Shown here one piece after another: positions 34,436 through 43,614 of a DNA stretch of 64,000 nt. The DNA comes from Roseisalinus antarcticus (GTDB lineage: Bacteria > Pseudomonadota > Alphaproteobacteria > Rhodobacterales > Rhodobacteraceae). The stretch spans positions 186,001 to 250,000 of the forward strand of contig NZ_FWFZ01000003.1 in assembly GCF_900172355.1 (NCBI RefSeq). Reading direction: 5' to 3'. Within the stretch, counting starts at the first letter, position 1, and every line of letters starts with the position of its first letter. Position numbers and translations under genes: made by a program. The notes below the pieces were generated by a model that was not told the origin of the DNA, did no database searches, and worked only from the letters and a program-made list of their open reading frames with translations.

Positions 34436-35107
34436 TCAACTGGCACCCCGAGACCGGCCACCGGACCCCGACAGCCCCGCTCGGTGCCGGTGGCGCGAGG
34501 CGAAGCGCTCGACGTCCTCCGACGTCGGGGCCCGGCCGGTGAAGGTCGCGACATAGGCCGGCATCCGCGCCAGCCGGTCCGGCAGCGGTTCTACAGTAGC
34601 CATCGAGATATAGCCGACCTGCGTCAGATAAAGCGTGCGGGCGCGGACGTCCGACTCCTCCGGGTCATGGCCATGGCGGGCGAACATCGCCGTCAGCGCG
34701 GCAAGGCGGGCGGCGTCGGTGGCGGCGACCGCCTGCTTGAGCGGCGGCGAGGATTGCGCCCAGTTGCGAATTGCGAAATCGAGCCGGGCGTCGAACAGCT
34801 CCGGCGAGATCCAGCAGTCGAAGACGTTGAGCACCGCCTCGGCGATCGTGGCGGCCCAAAGCTCGGACTGGCGCACGAGGTTTCCGGTGTTCTTCTCCTG
34901 CCAGCGGCGCACGAGCGCATCGAGCAGCGCCTCGCGGTCCGGGAAATGCCAGTAAAAGCTGGTCCGCGACAGGCCCAGCGCGGCGGCCATGGCGCCGATC
35001 TTGATCTGCCCGACCCCGCGCGAGACCAGGATGTCATAGGCCGCGTCCAGCCACACATCGGCAGAGCCGCGCCAGCCCGCCGTCCGCGTCTCCGCACCTG
35101 TTGTCAT
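34436..35107 (-). CDS. TetR-family regulator
   Basis: A 223-residue TetR protein starting MTTGAETRTAGWRGSADVWL, with helix-turn-helix IKIGAMAAALGLSRTSFYWH at about residues 36-56 and a C-terminal all-helical ligand domain. It is divergent from the flavin demethylase, Rieske oxygenase and reductase genes with a 132-bp gap, so it probably controls them. The intergenic region includes GTCGTGACTGAACACGACAC, a likely operator (35156-35175). A much longer frame in the same register runs through the demethylase and is a shadow. Confidence 0.88.
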   Translation of the reverse strand: MTTGAETRTAGWRGSADVWLDAAYDILVSRGVGQIKIGAMAAALGLSRTSFYWHFPDREALLDALVRRWQEKNTGNLVRQSELWAATIAEAVLNVFDCWISPELFDARLDFAIRNWAQSSPPLKQAVAATDAARLAALTAMFARHGHDPEESDVRARTLYLTQVGYISMATVEPLPDRLARMPAYVATFTGRAPTSEDVERFASRHRHRAGLSGSGGRSRGAS

Positions 35108-35155
35108 CGCCGTCCCCTCCGCATGAAGCCCGATGTCGCAAAGACGCCGGCCGTT

Positions 35156-35175
35156 GTCGTGACTGAACACGACAC
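35156..35175. promoter_or_regulatory. Candidate TetR operator
   Basis: GTCGTG-ACTGAA-CACGAC is a perfect 6-6-6 inverted repeat (35157-35174) between the divergent TetR and demethylase genes. A second GTCG/CGAC-rich stretch follows (35180-35200). Placement and symmetry suit a TetR dimer. Confidence 0.55.
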
Positions 35176-35239
35176 AGGTGTCGAGTTTCGCGACAAGTCT
35201 GTCGAAATTGCCGCCATGTGGTCCGAGGAGAGCCGCCCG

Positions 35240-37276
35240 ATGTCGACCGATCCGCTGTTGCAGCCCTACCAGCTCAAGCATCTGACGCTGAGAAACCGGA
35301 TCATGACGACCAGCCATGAACCCGCCTACCCCGAGGACGGGATGCCCAAGGACCGCTACCGCGCCTATCACGTGGAACGGGCCCGGGCCGGCGTCGCGCT
35401 GACGATGACGGCGGGCTCGGCCGCAGTGTCGCGGGATTCGCCGCCGGTCTTCAACAACGTCCTCGCCTATCGGGACGAGGTGGTGCCGTGGATGAAGAAG
35501 CTGACCGACGAATGCCACGACCACGGCTGCGCGGTGATGATCCAGCTCACCCACCTGGGCCGCCGCACCCACTGGAACAAGGGCGACTGGCTGCCCGCCG
35601 TCTCGACCGGGCACGAGCGCGAACGCGCCCACCGGGCCTTTCCCAAGAAGGTCGAGGACTGGGACATCGCCCGGATCATCACCGATTACGCGGACGCCGC
35701 CGAACGGATGCAGGCGGCCGGCCTCGACGGGATCGAGCTTCAGGCCTACGGCCACCTGATGGACCAGTTCTGGTCCGAGCGCGTGAACACGCTCGACGGC
35801 GCCTACGGCGGCTCGCTGGACAACCGCCTGCGGTTCACCTTCGACGTGCTGGACGCGATCCGCGGGCGGGTCGGGCCGGACTTCATCGTCGGCATCCGCT
35901 ATACCGCCGACGAGGCGGCCGAGGGCGGGATCTCGGTGGCCGAGGGGCTGGAGATCTCGCGCCGGCTGGCGGGCAGCGGCCAGGTCGATTTTCTCAACGT
36001 CATCCGGGGGCATATCGACACCGACCCCGGCCTGACCGACGTGATCCCCGTGCAGGGGATGAAGAACGCGCCGCACCTGGATTTCGCCGGCACCATCCGG
36101 GCCGAGACCGGGATGCCCACGTTCCACGCCGCCAAGATCCCCGATGTCGCGACCGCCCGGCACGCCGTCGCCAGCGGCCTGCTGGACATGGTGGGGATGA
36201 CCCGGGCGCACATGGCCGACCCGCATATCGTCCGCAAGATCATCGAGAAGCGCGAGGACGACATCCGCCCCTGCGTCGGCGCGACCTACTGCCTCGACCG
36301 GATCTACCAGGCGGGCGACGCGCTGTGCATCCACAACGCCGCCACCGGGCGCGAGCTCTCGATGCCCCATGACATCCCCGCCGCCGAGGCGCGGCGGAAG
36401 GTCGTCGTCGTCGGCGCGGGCCCCGGCGGGCTGGAGGCCGCGCGGGTCGCCGCAGCCCGCGGCCACGAGGTCGTCGTGCTGGAGGCCGCGCCTGACCCGG
36501 GCGGCCAGATCCGGCTGACGGCGCAATCGCCGCGCCGCAGAGAAATGATGTCGATCATCGACTGGAGAATGTCGCAATGCGCCGCTCGCGACGTCGAATT
36601 CCGGTTCAATACGTGGGCCGAGGCGGCGGACGTCGAGGCGCTCAGCCCCGACGTCGTGATCGTCGCCACCGGCGGCCTGCCGGACACGGATGTGCTGAAG
36701 GAAGGGAACGATCTGGTCGTGTCGACTTGGGACATCATCTCGGGCGATGTGAAGCCGGGCTCGCGCGTGCTTGTCTATGACGACGCGGGCGACCATGCCG
36801 GCCTGCAGGCCGCCGAGATCATCGCCAGGTCCGGCGCCCATGTGGAGATCATGACGCCCGACCGGTCCTTCGCCCCCGACGTGATGGCGATGAACCTGGT
36901 GCCCTACATGCGCACGCTGCAGGCGCTCGATACGCGCTTCACCGTGACCTACAAGCTGTCGTCGGTGCGCCGCGAGGGCAACCGCCTGATGGCGGTGATC
37001 GACAGCGATTATGCCGACCTCGGGCAGGAGCGGGAATTCGACCAGATCGTCGTCAACCACGGCACCCTGCCGATGGACGAGATCTATCACGCGCTGCGCC
37101 CCGGATCGTCGAACGACGGCGCTGTCGACCAGGACGCGCTGATCGCGGGCCGGCCACAGGCGGTCGAGGCCAACCCGCACGGCACCTACCAGCTGTTCCG
37201 GATCGGCGATGCCGTCTCCGCCCGCAACACCCATGCCGCGATCTATGACGCGTTGCGGCTGGTCAAGGACCTCTGA
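35240..37276 (+). CDS. FMN/FAD oxidoreductase, dimethylglycine/N-methylproline demethylase type (DgcA/StcD-like)
   Basis: A 678-residue trimethylamine-dehydrogenase-family enzyme. The FMN TIM barrel (about 1-370) has LRNRIMTTSHEP, GVALTMTAGSAAVS, IQLTHLGRR and GIELQAYGHLMDQFWS. The Fe-S region reads CVGATYC-x11-C: three of the usual four Cys, the second being Ala. The FAD/NAD part starts KVVVVGAGPGGLEAARVAAA. Beside a Rieske oxygenase and its reductase, it suits oxidative demethylation of dimethylglycine or N-methylproline. GAGGAG precedes ATG 35240. A far longer upstream frame is rejected. Confidence 0.85.
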   Translation: MSTDPLLQPYQLKHLTLRNRIMTTSHEPAYPEDGMPKDRYRAYHVERARAGVALTMTAGSAAVSRDSPPVFNNVLAYRDEVVPWMKKLTDECHDHGCAVMIQLTHLGRRTHWNKGDWLPAVSTGHERERAHRAFPKKVEDWDIARIITDYADAAERMQAAGLDGIELQAYGHLMDQFWSERVNTLDGAYGGSLDNRLRFTFDVLDAIRGRVGPDFIVGIRYTADEAAEGGISVAEGLEISRRLAGSGQVDFLNVIRGHIDTDPGLTDVIPVQGMKNAPHLDFAGTIRAETGMPTFHAAKIPDVATARHAVASGLLDMVGMTRAHMADPHIVRKIIEKREDDIRPCVGATYCLDRIYQAGDALCIHNAATGRELSMPHDIPAAEARRKVVVVGAGPGGLEAARVAAARGHEVVVLEAAPDPGGQIRLTAQSPRRREMMSIIDWRMSQCAARDVEFRFNTWAEAADVEALSPDVVIVATGGLPDTDVLKEGNDLVVSTWDIISGDVKPGSRVLVYDDAGDHAGLQAAEIIARSGAHVEIMTPDRSFAPDVMAMNLVPYMRTLQALDTRFTVTYKLSSVRREGNRLMAVIDSDYADLGQEREFDQIVVNHGTLPMDEIYHALRPGSSNDGAVDQDALIAGRPQAVEANPHGTYQLFRIGDAVSARNTHAAIYDALRLVKDL

Positions 37277-37296
37277 CACCCGCGATGGAGACCTGA

Positions 37297-38532
37297 ATGC
37301 TTCGTGACGCCGACATGCTGTCCAACCTGATGCGCCGCAAGCCGAAGCATTCGCTGCCGCGCGCCCTCTATACCGACCCCGCGATGTACGAGGTCGATCT
37401 GGAGCGGCTCTGGTACGCGGAATGGTTGTTCGCCGTCCCCGGCTGCGAGATCCCGAAGCCGGGCAACCATGTGACCCTGCAGATCGGGGCCTATTCGGTC
37501 ATCGTCGTGCGCGGGGCGGACCGGGTGATCCGGGCGTTCCACAATTCCTGCCGCCACCGCGGGTCGCGCATCTGCCAGGCCGAGAAGGGCTCCGCCCCCA
37601 AGCTGGTCTGCCCCTACCACCAGTGGACCTACGAGCTTGACGGCCGCCTGCTCTGGGCGCGCGACATGGGGCCCGATTTCGACGCGCGCAAGCACGGGCT
37701 GAAGCCGGTCCATTGCCGAGACGCGGGCGGCATGATCTTCATCTGTCTCGCTGACGCGGCCCCCGCGTTCGACGCCATGGCCGAGGCCACGCACGCCTAT
37801 TTCGGGCCCCACAGGCTGGACGACTGCAAGGTCGCCTATGAAAGCACGATCACCGAACAGGCCAACTGGAAGCTGGTGCTCGAGAACAACCGCGAGTGCT
37901 ATCACTGCTCCGGCTCGCACCCGGCGCTCTGCGTGACCTTCGACGACAACCCCAACATCGCGGGCGACGGCAGCGGGGCCGAGGATCCGGCGATCGCCGC
38001 CCATCTGGCGCGCTGCGAGGCGGCCGGCCTGCCGGCGCGCTACCACGGCTCGGACGATTTCCAGTGGCGGATGATCCGCGTGCCGCTGCTGGGCAAGGGC
38101 GTAAGCTACACGATGGACGGCAAGGCCGCGGTGTCCCGCATGGTCGGCGACGTGACCCTGCGCGAGGCCGGAACGCTGCTGTTCTACCACTACCCCAACA
38201 CCTGGAACCATTTCCTGTCCGACACCGTGCTGCTGTTCCGCGTCCTGCCGATCGGCCCGAAAGAGACCCAGGTCACCACCAAGTGGCTGGTCAACAAGGA
38301 CGCGGTCGAGGGCGTGGACTACGAGCTGCCCCGCCTGACCGAGGTCTGGACCATGACCAACGACGAGGACCGCGCCATCGTCGAGGAGAACCAGCGCGGC
38401 ATCGACAGCCCGGCCTACGAGCCCGGCCCCTACTCCGAGTTGCAGGAAAGCGGCGTGATCCAGTTCGTGGATTGGTACGCCGACAGCATGACCGACCGGC
38501 TGACCGGCCGGCGCCTGCACGCGGCGGAGTAA
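37297..38532 (+). CDS. Rieske oxygenase, betaine demethylase type (GbcA/Stc2-like)
   Basis: A 411-residue ring-hydroxylating-type oxygenase alpha subunit. The Rieske 2Fe-2S ligands are Cys85, His87, Cys105 and His108 (CRHRGS, CPYHQW). Mononuclear iron ligands His203 and His208 lie in ENNRECYHCSGSHP. Relatives (GbcA, Stc2) demethylate glycine betaine or stachydrine rather than attack aromatic rings, which fits the flanking demethylase and reductase. It follows the demethylase gene by 20 bp. I cannot separate betaine from proline betaine as substrate from sequence alone. Confidence 0.87.
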   Translation: MLRDADMLSNLMRRKPKHSLPRALYTDPAMYEVDLERLWYAEWLFAVPGCEIPKPGNHVTLQIGAYSVIVVRGADRVIRAFHNSCRHRGSRICQAEKGSAPKLVCPYHQWTYELDGRLLWARDMGPDFDARKHGLKPVHCRDAGGMIFICLADAAPAFDAMAEATHAYFGPHRLDDCKVAYESTITEQANWKLVLENNRECYHCSGSHPALCVTFDDNPNIAGDGSGAEDPAIAAHLARCEAAGLPARYHGSDDFQWRMIRVPLLGKGVSYTMDGKAAVSRMVGDVTLREAGTLLFYHYPNTWNHFLSDTVLLFRVLPIGPKETQVTTKWLVNKDAVEGVDYELPRLTEVWTMTNDEDRAIVEENQRGIDSPAYEPGPYSELQESGVIQFVDWYADSMTDRLTGRRLHAAE

Positions 38533-38538
38533 CCGGCG

Positions 38539-39609
38539 ATGGACGGCTCCCTGCCCCCCAAGGCCCCGTGGTCCGACAGCGAGACGCTGGAATGCATCAT
38601 GGTGATCCCCGAGACGCCGAACGTGGCGACATTCGCCTTTCGCGCCCCCTCGGGATCGTGGTTCGACTATCGCGCGGGCCAGTTCATCACGCTGGAGCTG
38701 CCCCTGCCCGGCGGCCCGGTGGAGCGGACCTATACCCTGTCCACCAGCCCGTCGCGGCCGCTCAACGTCTCGGTCACGGTCAAGGCGCAGGCGGGCAGCA
38801 TCGGGTCGCGCTGGATGCTGGACAACCTCCGCCCGGGGATGCGGATCAAGGCCTATGGCCCTGCGGGGATCTTCCATCTGCCCGAGAAGCCGGACGGGAA
38901 ATACCTGCTGATCGGGGCCGGGTCCGGCATCACACCGATGATGTCCATGGCGACCTATCTCTATGATTACGGCAACAACACCGACGCCCGGCTGATCGCC
39001 TGCGCCCGCCGCCCGTCAGAGCTGATCTTTCGCCACCGGCTGATGCAGATGGCCTCTCGCGTGCCGGGCCTGCGCCTGTCCTTCGCCGTCACCGAGGAAG
39101 AGCCCTATGACGTCTGGACCGGCTATCTCGGCCGGTTCAACCAGCTGATGCTGTCGCTGATGGCGCCTGATTATCTGGAGCGCGACGTCTATTGCTGCGG
39201 GCCAGAGCCGTTCATGCAGGTGGTGCGGGATTCGCTCAACGCGCTCGGCTACGACATGGACCGCTACCACCAGGAGACCTTCGTCGCCCCGGTCGAGACC
39301 GTGGCCGACGAGGTCGAGATCGACGACGTGGTGCCCGACGAGGCCGCCACTGCCGAGGTGTCCTTTGCCCGCTCCGGCGTGTCGGTGCCGTGCCACGAGA
39401 CCGATACCGTGCTGGCCATGGCGCGGGCCAACGCGGTGCGCATCCCCTCGGGCTGCACCTTCGGCGTCTGCGGCACCTGCAAGGTCAGGAAGCTCTCGGG
39501 CGAGGTTCACATGGTCCACAACGGTGGCATCGACGAGGACGCGATCGCGGCGGGCTATATCCTCGCCTGCTGTTCCAACCCCATCGGCCGGGTCGAGATC
39601 GAGGCCTGA
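38539..39609 (+). CDS. FAD/2Fe-2S reductase for the Rieske oxygenase (GbcB/Stc-type)
   Basis: A 356-residue hybrid reductase: an FAD domain (about 1-110, RAGQFITLELPLPGG and RTYTLSTSPS), an NAD(P)-binding domain (about 115-240, LLIGAGSGITPMMSM and CCGPEPFMQ) and a C-terminal plant-type ferredoxin (about 270-356). Its 2Fe-2S Cys are in SGCTFGVCGTCK and CCSNPIG. It passes electrons from NAD(P)H to the Rieske enzyme encoded 6 bp upstream. Last gene of this operon. Confidence 0.9.
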   Translation: MDGSLPPKAPWSDSETLECIMVIPETPNVATFAFRAPSGSWFDYRAGQFITLELPLPGGPVERTYTLSTSPSRPLNVSVTVKAQAGSIGSRWMLDNLRPGMRIKAYGPAGIFHLPEKPDGKYLLIGAGSGITPMMSMATYLYDYGNNTDARLIACARRPSELIFRHRLMQMASRVPGLRLSFAVTEEEPYDVWTGYLGRFNQLMLSLMAPDYLERDVYCCGPEPFMQVVRDSLNALGYDMDRYHQETFVAPVETVADEVEIDDVVPDEAATAEVSFARSGVSVPCHETDTVLAMARANAVRIPSGCTFGVCGTCKVRKLSGEVHMVHNGGIDEDAIAAGYILACCSNPIGRVEIEA

Positions 39610-39788
39610 GCCGGCCACCCGGGCGCCGCGCAATGTTCCCAACTTGTCGCTGAGCGGGCACCGGGGGGCGCAGTGCCGAAAAAGCGGGCATCGCCGGGCC
39701 GATGGCCGATGCCCGCCCCGGCCACGGCTTGCCGCCGGGCCGCGCCTGCGGTGCTGAGGGGACACCGGCAGCAGACCGCAGGAGCCGC

Positions 39789-40949
39789 ATGGATCCCCCC
39801 GAGGACGTCGACCAGATCATGGGTGAAGTGGAGCAGGCCATCGGGCTGCTCGAGAACATGGTGCCCGCCGCGATCTGGCCCTGGCTGATCGTGAGCCTCG
39901 GGGCGCTCCTGGCATTGCTGGTCCACGCGCTGCTGTGGCGGCCGATCCGCCGATTCTGTGCCGGGCGCGAGGGGCTGGTCTTCGTGGTGCTGCCGCGGCT
40001 GCGCAGACCCAGCCGCCTGTTCCTGCTGATGCTGGTCAGCCTGCTGCTGGTCAATGTCGCGGGCCTGCCGCCGGGCTGGCGGTCCGGCCTGTCGCAGCTG
40101 GCCGCCGCGACGCTGATGATCGTCGTCGGTTGGGTGCTGATCGCGGCGCTCGACGTGGCCTGCGAGCGGGTTCTCGGGCGGCTGCCCGGCGACATCGAAG
40201 AGAACTTCGCCGCCCGCAAACAGGCCACCCAGGCCCGGATGATCCAGCGCATCGGTCGCCTGCTGATCGTGCTGCTGACCGCTGGCCTGGTGCTGTCGAG
40301 CTTCGACTCCGTGCGCCAGTTCGGTGTCAGCCTCTTCGCCTCGGCGGGGGCTGCGGGCCTGGTGCTGGGCTTTGCCGCGCGGCCGGTCCTGGCCAACCTG
40401 ATCGCGGGCATCCAGATCGCCCTGACCCAGCCGATCCGCATCGACGACGTGGTGATCGTCGAGGGCGAGTGGGGCTGGATCGAGGAGATCGCCTCCACCT
40501 ACGTCGTGGTGCGGGTCTGGGACTGGCGTCGGCTGGTCGTGCCGCTGAGCTACTTCATCGAGCAGCCGTTCCAGAACTGGACGCGGGAAAGCGGGTCGAT
40601 CATCGGCGCCGTGACCTGGCATCTGGACTTCACCGCGCCGGTGTCCGAGATCCGCGCCAAGCTGGAACAGATCGTGGCCGCCTCGCCGCGCTGGGATCGC
40701 AACGTGGTGAACCTTCAGGTCACCGACAGTGACCGGCAGACGATCACGATCCGCGCCTTGATGAGCGCCCGGACCTCTCCGATCGCCTGGGACCTGCGCT
40801 GCGAAGTCCGCGAGGCGATGCTGGACTGGCTCCGGACCGAGCATCCCGGCAGCCTGCCGCGCAGCCGGGGACAACTGCACATGGCCCCGGACGCAGAGAT
40901 CGACGCGGGCTTCGGCCAGCCTGTTCTGCGCCGGGCCGGGGGCGGCTGA
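39789..40949 (+). CDS. MscS-family mechanosensitive channel
   Basis: A 386-residue membrane protein with three to four N-terminal helices followed by the MscS pore helix and beta domain. The pore region is SLFASAGAAGLVLGFAARPV followed by LANLIAGIQIALTQPIRIDD, and the beta domain has VVIVEGEWGWIEEIASTYVV and RLVVPLSYFIEQPFQNWTR. Such channels release solutes during osmotic downshock, fitting next to betaine genes, although the link is only positional. I chose ATG 39789 (GGAG 8 bp upstream) over an in-frame ATG at 39702. Confidence 0.9.
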   Translation: MDPPEDVDQIMGEVEQAIGLLENMVPAAIWPWLIVSLGALLALLVHALLWRPIRRFCAGREGLVFVVLPRLRRPSRLFLLMLVSLLLVNVAGLPPGWRSGLSQLAAATLMIVVGWVLIAALDVACERVLGRLPGDIEENFAARKQATQARMIQRIGRLLIVLLTAGLVLSSFDSVRQFGVSLFASAGAAGLVLGFAARPVLANLIAGIQIALTQPIRIDDVVIVEGEWGWIEEIASTYVVVRVWDWRRLVVPLSYFIEQPFQNWTRESGSIIGAVTWHLDFTAPVSEIRAKLEQIVAASPRWDRNVVNLQVTDSDRQTITIRALMSARTSPIAWDLRCEVREAMLDWLRTEHPGSLPRSRGQLHMAPDAEIDAGFGQPVLRRAGGG

Positions 40950-40970
40950 AACCAAGGCAAAGCCGCGTCG

Positions 40971-42364
40971 TCAGGCGCCCATGCGGTTCCAGGCATCGAG
41001 CCCCGCGACCTTGTAGGCCTCCGCCAGGGTGGGATAGTTGAACGTGTTCTCGACGAAGAAATCGACCGTGCCGTGCAGGTTGATGACCGCCTGGCCGATA
41101 TGTACCAGCTCTGTCGCGCCCTCGCCCACGATGCTCGCCCCCAGCAGGCGGCGGCTCTCAAGATCGAAGATCAGCTTCAGAAAGCCGGCGTTGACCCCCA
41201 TGATGTGGCCGCGCGACGTCTCGCGAAACCGCGCCACGCCGCATTCGTAGGCGATGCCCTCGGCCTTCGCCTGCTCCTCCGAGAGGCCCACAGTCGAGAT
41301 TTCGGGCACCGCGTAGATGCCATAGGGAAAGGTCTCGGGCGGCGGCGGCAGCTGGACCCCGAAGGCGTGGCAGGCCGCGACGCGGCCCTGCTCCATCGAG
41401 GTCGAGGCGAGGCGAGGCTGGGAAAGCCGATCACGTCGCCCGCGGCATAGATGTTGGGCACCTCGGTCTGGAAGGTCGACGGATCCACGTTCAGCCGTCC
41501 GCGGCTGTCGACCGACATGCCCACCGAGTCGAGGTTCAGGCTGCCGACATTGCCAGAGCGCCCGGCGGCGAACAACAGCGTCTCGGACCGCACCTTGCGC
41601 CCGTCCGACAGCACCGTGGTGACCCCGGTCGCATCGGTGGTGACGCCGTCGACCTTGGCGCCAAGGCGGATCGTCATGCCCCTGTCGCGCATCTGGTGGA
41701 TGAACTCGTCGACGATCTCGCGGTCGACGAAATCCAGGATCGTCTCGCGCGATTCGATCAGCGTCACGGGCACGTCCAGCGCCGAGAAGATCGTCGCGTA
41801 TTCGGTGCCGATCACCCCGCCGCCGATCACGGTCAGCGACCGTGGCAGGGTCTTGAGCTCGAGGATCTCGTCGCTGTCGAAGACCCGCGTCCGGTCAAAT
41901 GGGATAGTGTCGGGCCGGTGGGGCCGGGTGCCGACGGCGATCAGCGCATTCTCGAATTCGACCTTGGAGACCTCGCCAGTCTCCGTCGTCAGCTCCGCGG
42001 TATGGGCATCGAGGAAGCGCGCCGTGGCGAAGGCACTGCGCACGCCGTTGCGCATGAACTGATGCTGCAGCACCTCCACCTCGTGATCCAGGGTCTTGTG
42101 CAGCCGCTGCAACAGGTCACCGGCCGAGATCTCGGCCTTCACCCGGTAGCCGGCGCCGTAGAAACCGCGCTCGCGAAAGCCCGAGAGGTTGAGCACGGTC
42201 TCGCGCAGCGTCTTGGACGGAATCGTCCCGGTGTGAACCGAAACGCCGCCAAGCCGCGAACCGCGATCCACCACAAGCACCGATTTGCCAAGCTTCGCCG
42301 ACTGGATCGCCGCGCGCCGCCCGGCAGGCCCGGAGCCGATCACCAGCATGTCGATCTTTTCCAT
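40971..42364 (-). pseudogene. sthA: Soluble pyridine nucleotide transhydrogenase, frameshifted by a 5-bp repeat
   Basis: Read from ATG 42364-42362 (MEKIDMLVIGSGPAGRRAAI) the protein follows the SthA family through FAD and NAD motifs (GVSVHTGTIPSKTLRE, IGGGVIGTEYATIFSAL, NIYAAGDVIGFPSLAS). At 41403-41417 the plus strand has three copies of CGAGG. Two copies would read on as ASTSMEQGRVAACHAFG, and the rest of the enzyme continues in that second frame to 40971. Removing 5 bp restores a 462-residue protein, the normal length. The present frame adds unrelated residues. It may be inactive, phase-variable or a sequencing error. Confidence 0.88.
41403..41417. repeat. Pentanucleotide tandem repeat (CGAGG)x3 in sthA
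   Basis: Three exact copies of CGAGG (coding strand CCTCG) at the point where the sthA reading frame breaks. Two copies keep the frame and encode the expected residues. Confidence 0.95.
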
Positions 42365-42493
42365 CGCGGTCCCCTCTTTCCTTGTGCCCCAGCAGACCCG
42401 CAAACGCCCCGTGGTGCAATTGCAGAGGCCGCGGTCGCTGCGCCGCGCGGACAAGCTGCACAGGAATGCGGCAGCGCAGCGCGTCGGAGCCCA

Positions 42494-43519
42494 TCACCCC
42501 CGGTCGAAAGGGGTCGCGATGGCGATGGGCGAGGGCGCGATCGCGAAATCACGCGGCAGCAACCCGTGATGCCGCAGGAACAGCTGGCAGGCGGCCCGCG
42601 CGTCCTGCCGCAGGTCATGGTGGATGACGAAGGTCAGCCGCTTGTCCGCCAGGAGGGCCCGGTTCTCGGAATCGAGGTCATGGGCGGCGAAGGCCAGGCA
42701 CATCCGGCCCTGCGTCTCGAAGGCCCTCAGGATCGCCCGGTTGCCCCCGCCGATGGAATAGACCGCGCAGATCTCCCGGTCCGTTTCAAGCGCCGCCAGC
42801 GTCAGGTCGTGGGTGGAGCGGTCGATGCCCATGCCTTCCGAGATGACAACCGCCCGCAGGCCCGGAAACTCGGCGGCCAGCACCTCGCGGAACCCCCTGG
42901 CCCGGTCGTCCTCGCCCAGGAACCGGGCACTGGACAGGGTCAGCAGGACCGCGCCCGCGGGGTCTCGGTGACCGGTGAGCATGCGCCCCATCAGCCAGGC
43001 GGCCGTCGCCCCGGCAGCGCGATTGTCGAGCCCGATATAGCCCAGCCGCGCCGTGTCTGGCAGATCGGTCACGTAGGTCGCCACCGGGATCCCCGCGCGG
43101 ATCAGCGCCGCTGCCATGTCCGACGTGCGGGGCCCCGCCGGCAGCTTGAGCACAACCCCGTGGCTGCCCCGCCGCCGGATCGCGGCCACCAGCGCGGCAA
43201 GCTCGCCATGGCTCATCCGTTCCGCCAGGTGAAACCGCGCCGAAAAGGCGGCCGGACGGACGGTCGGCATCTCCGCCTCGAAGGCCGCGCGGACGGCGCC
43301 GTTGAACCGTTTCGGCGCCTCCATCACCACGTCGAGCGCAAAGCGCCGCCCCACCAGCCGCGCCTGGGCATATTGCCTCTCAAGCTCGCCGATCGCGGCC
43401 TCGACCCGGGCGCGTGTGGCCGGCCGGACACCTGGCCGGAGGTGCAGGACCCGGTCCACGGTCGCGAGGCTCACCCCGGCCTGAAAGGCGATGTCCTTGA
43501 TCGGGAATCGATGCTCCAT
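42494..43519 (-). CDS. LacI-family transcriptional regulator
   Basis: A 341-residue LacI protein: helix-turn-helix FPIKDIAFQAGVSLATVDRV at about residues 5-24, hinge region, and a periplasmic-binding-protein-like domain with YIGLDNRAAGATAAWLMGRM and AVYSIGGGNRAILRAFETQG. It is divergent from the dioxygenase gene with a 95-bp gap and is its likely repressor. The direct repeat TGAGGT at 43529-43534 and 43540-43545, one helical turn apart, lies in that gap. The effector is not predictable. Confidence 0.9.
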   Translation of the reverse strand: MEHRFPIKDIAFQAGVSLATVDRVLHLRPGVRPATRARVEAAIGELERQYAQARLVGRRFALDVVMEAPKRFNGAVRAAFEAEMPTVRPAAFSARFHLAERMSHGELAALVAAIRRRGSHGVVLKLPAGPRTSDMAAALIRAGIPVATYVTDLPDTARLGYIGLDNRAAGATAAWLMGRMLTGHRDPAGAVLLTLSSARFLGEDDRARGFREVLAAEFPGLRAVVISEGMGIDRSTHDLTLAALETDREICAVYSIGGGNRAILRAFETQGRMCLAFAAHDLDSENRALLADKRLTFVIHHDLRQDARAACQLFLRHHGLLPRDFAIAPSPIAIATPFDRG

Positions 43520-43614
43520 GGCGCATTCTGAGGTGTTCTTGAGGTCTTTTCCAGCGCCGGGCGGCCGTCGGCGCGGCTAGTCTTGCCGCCATGGGACGAC
43601 GGGAGGAGCAGACC

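Noticed and set aside
33914-35239. Long in-frame N-terminal extension of the flavin demethylase
   Set aside because: It runs antisense through the MDR and TetR genes. Homology begins at 35240, with a ribosome-binding site there.
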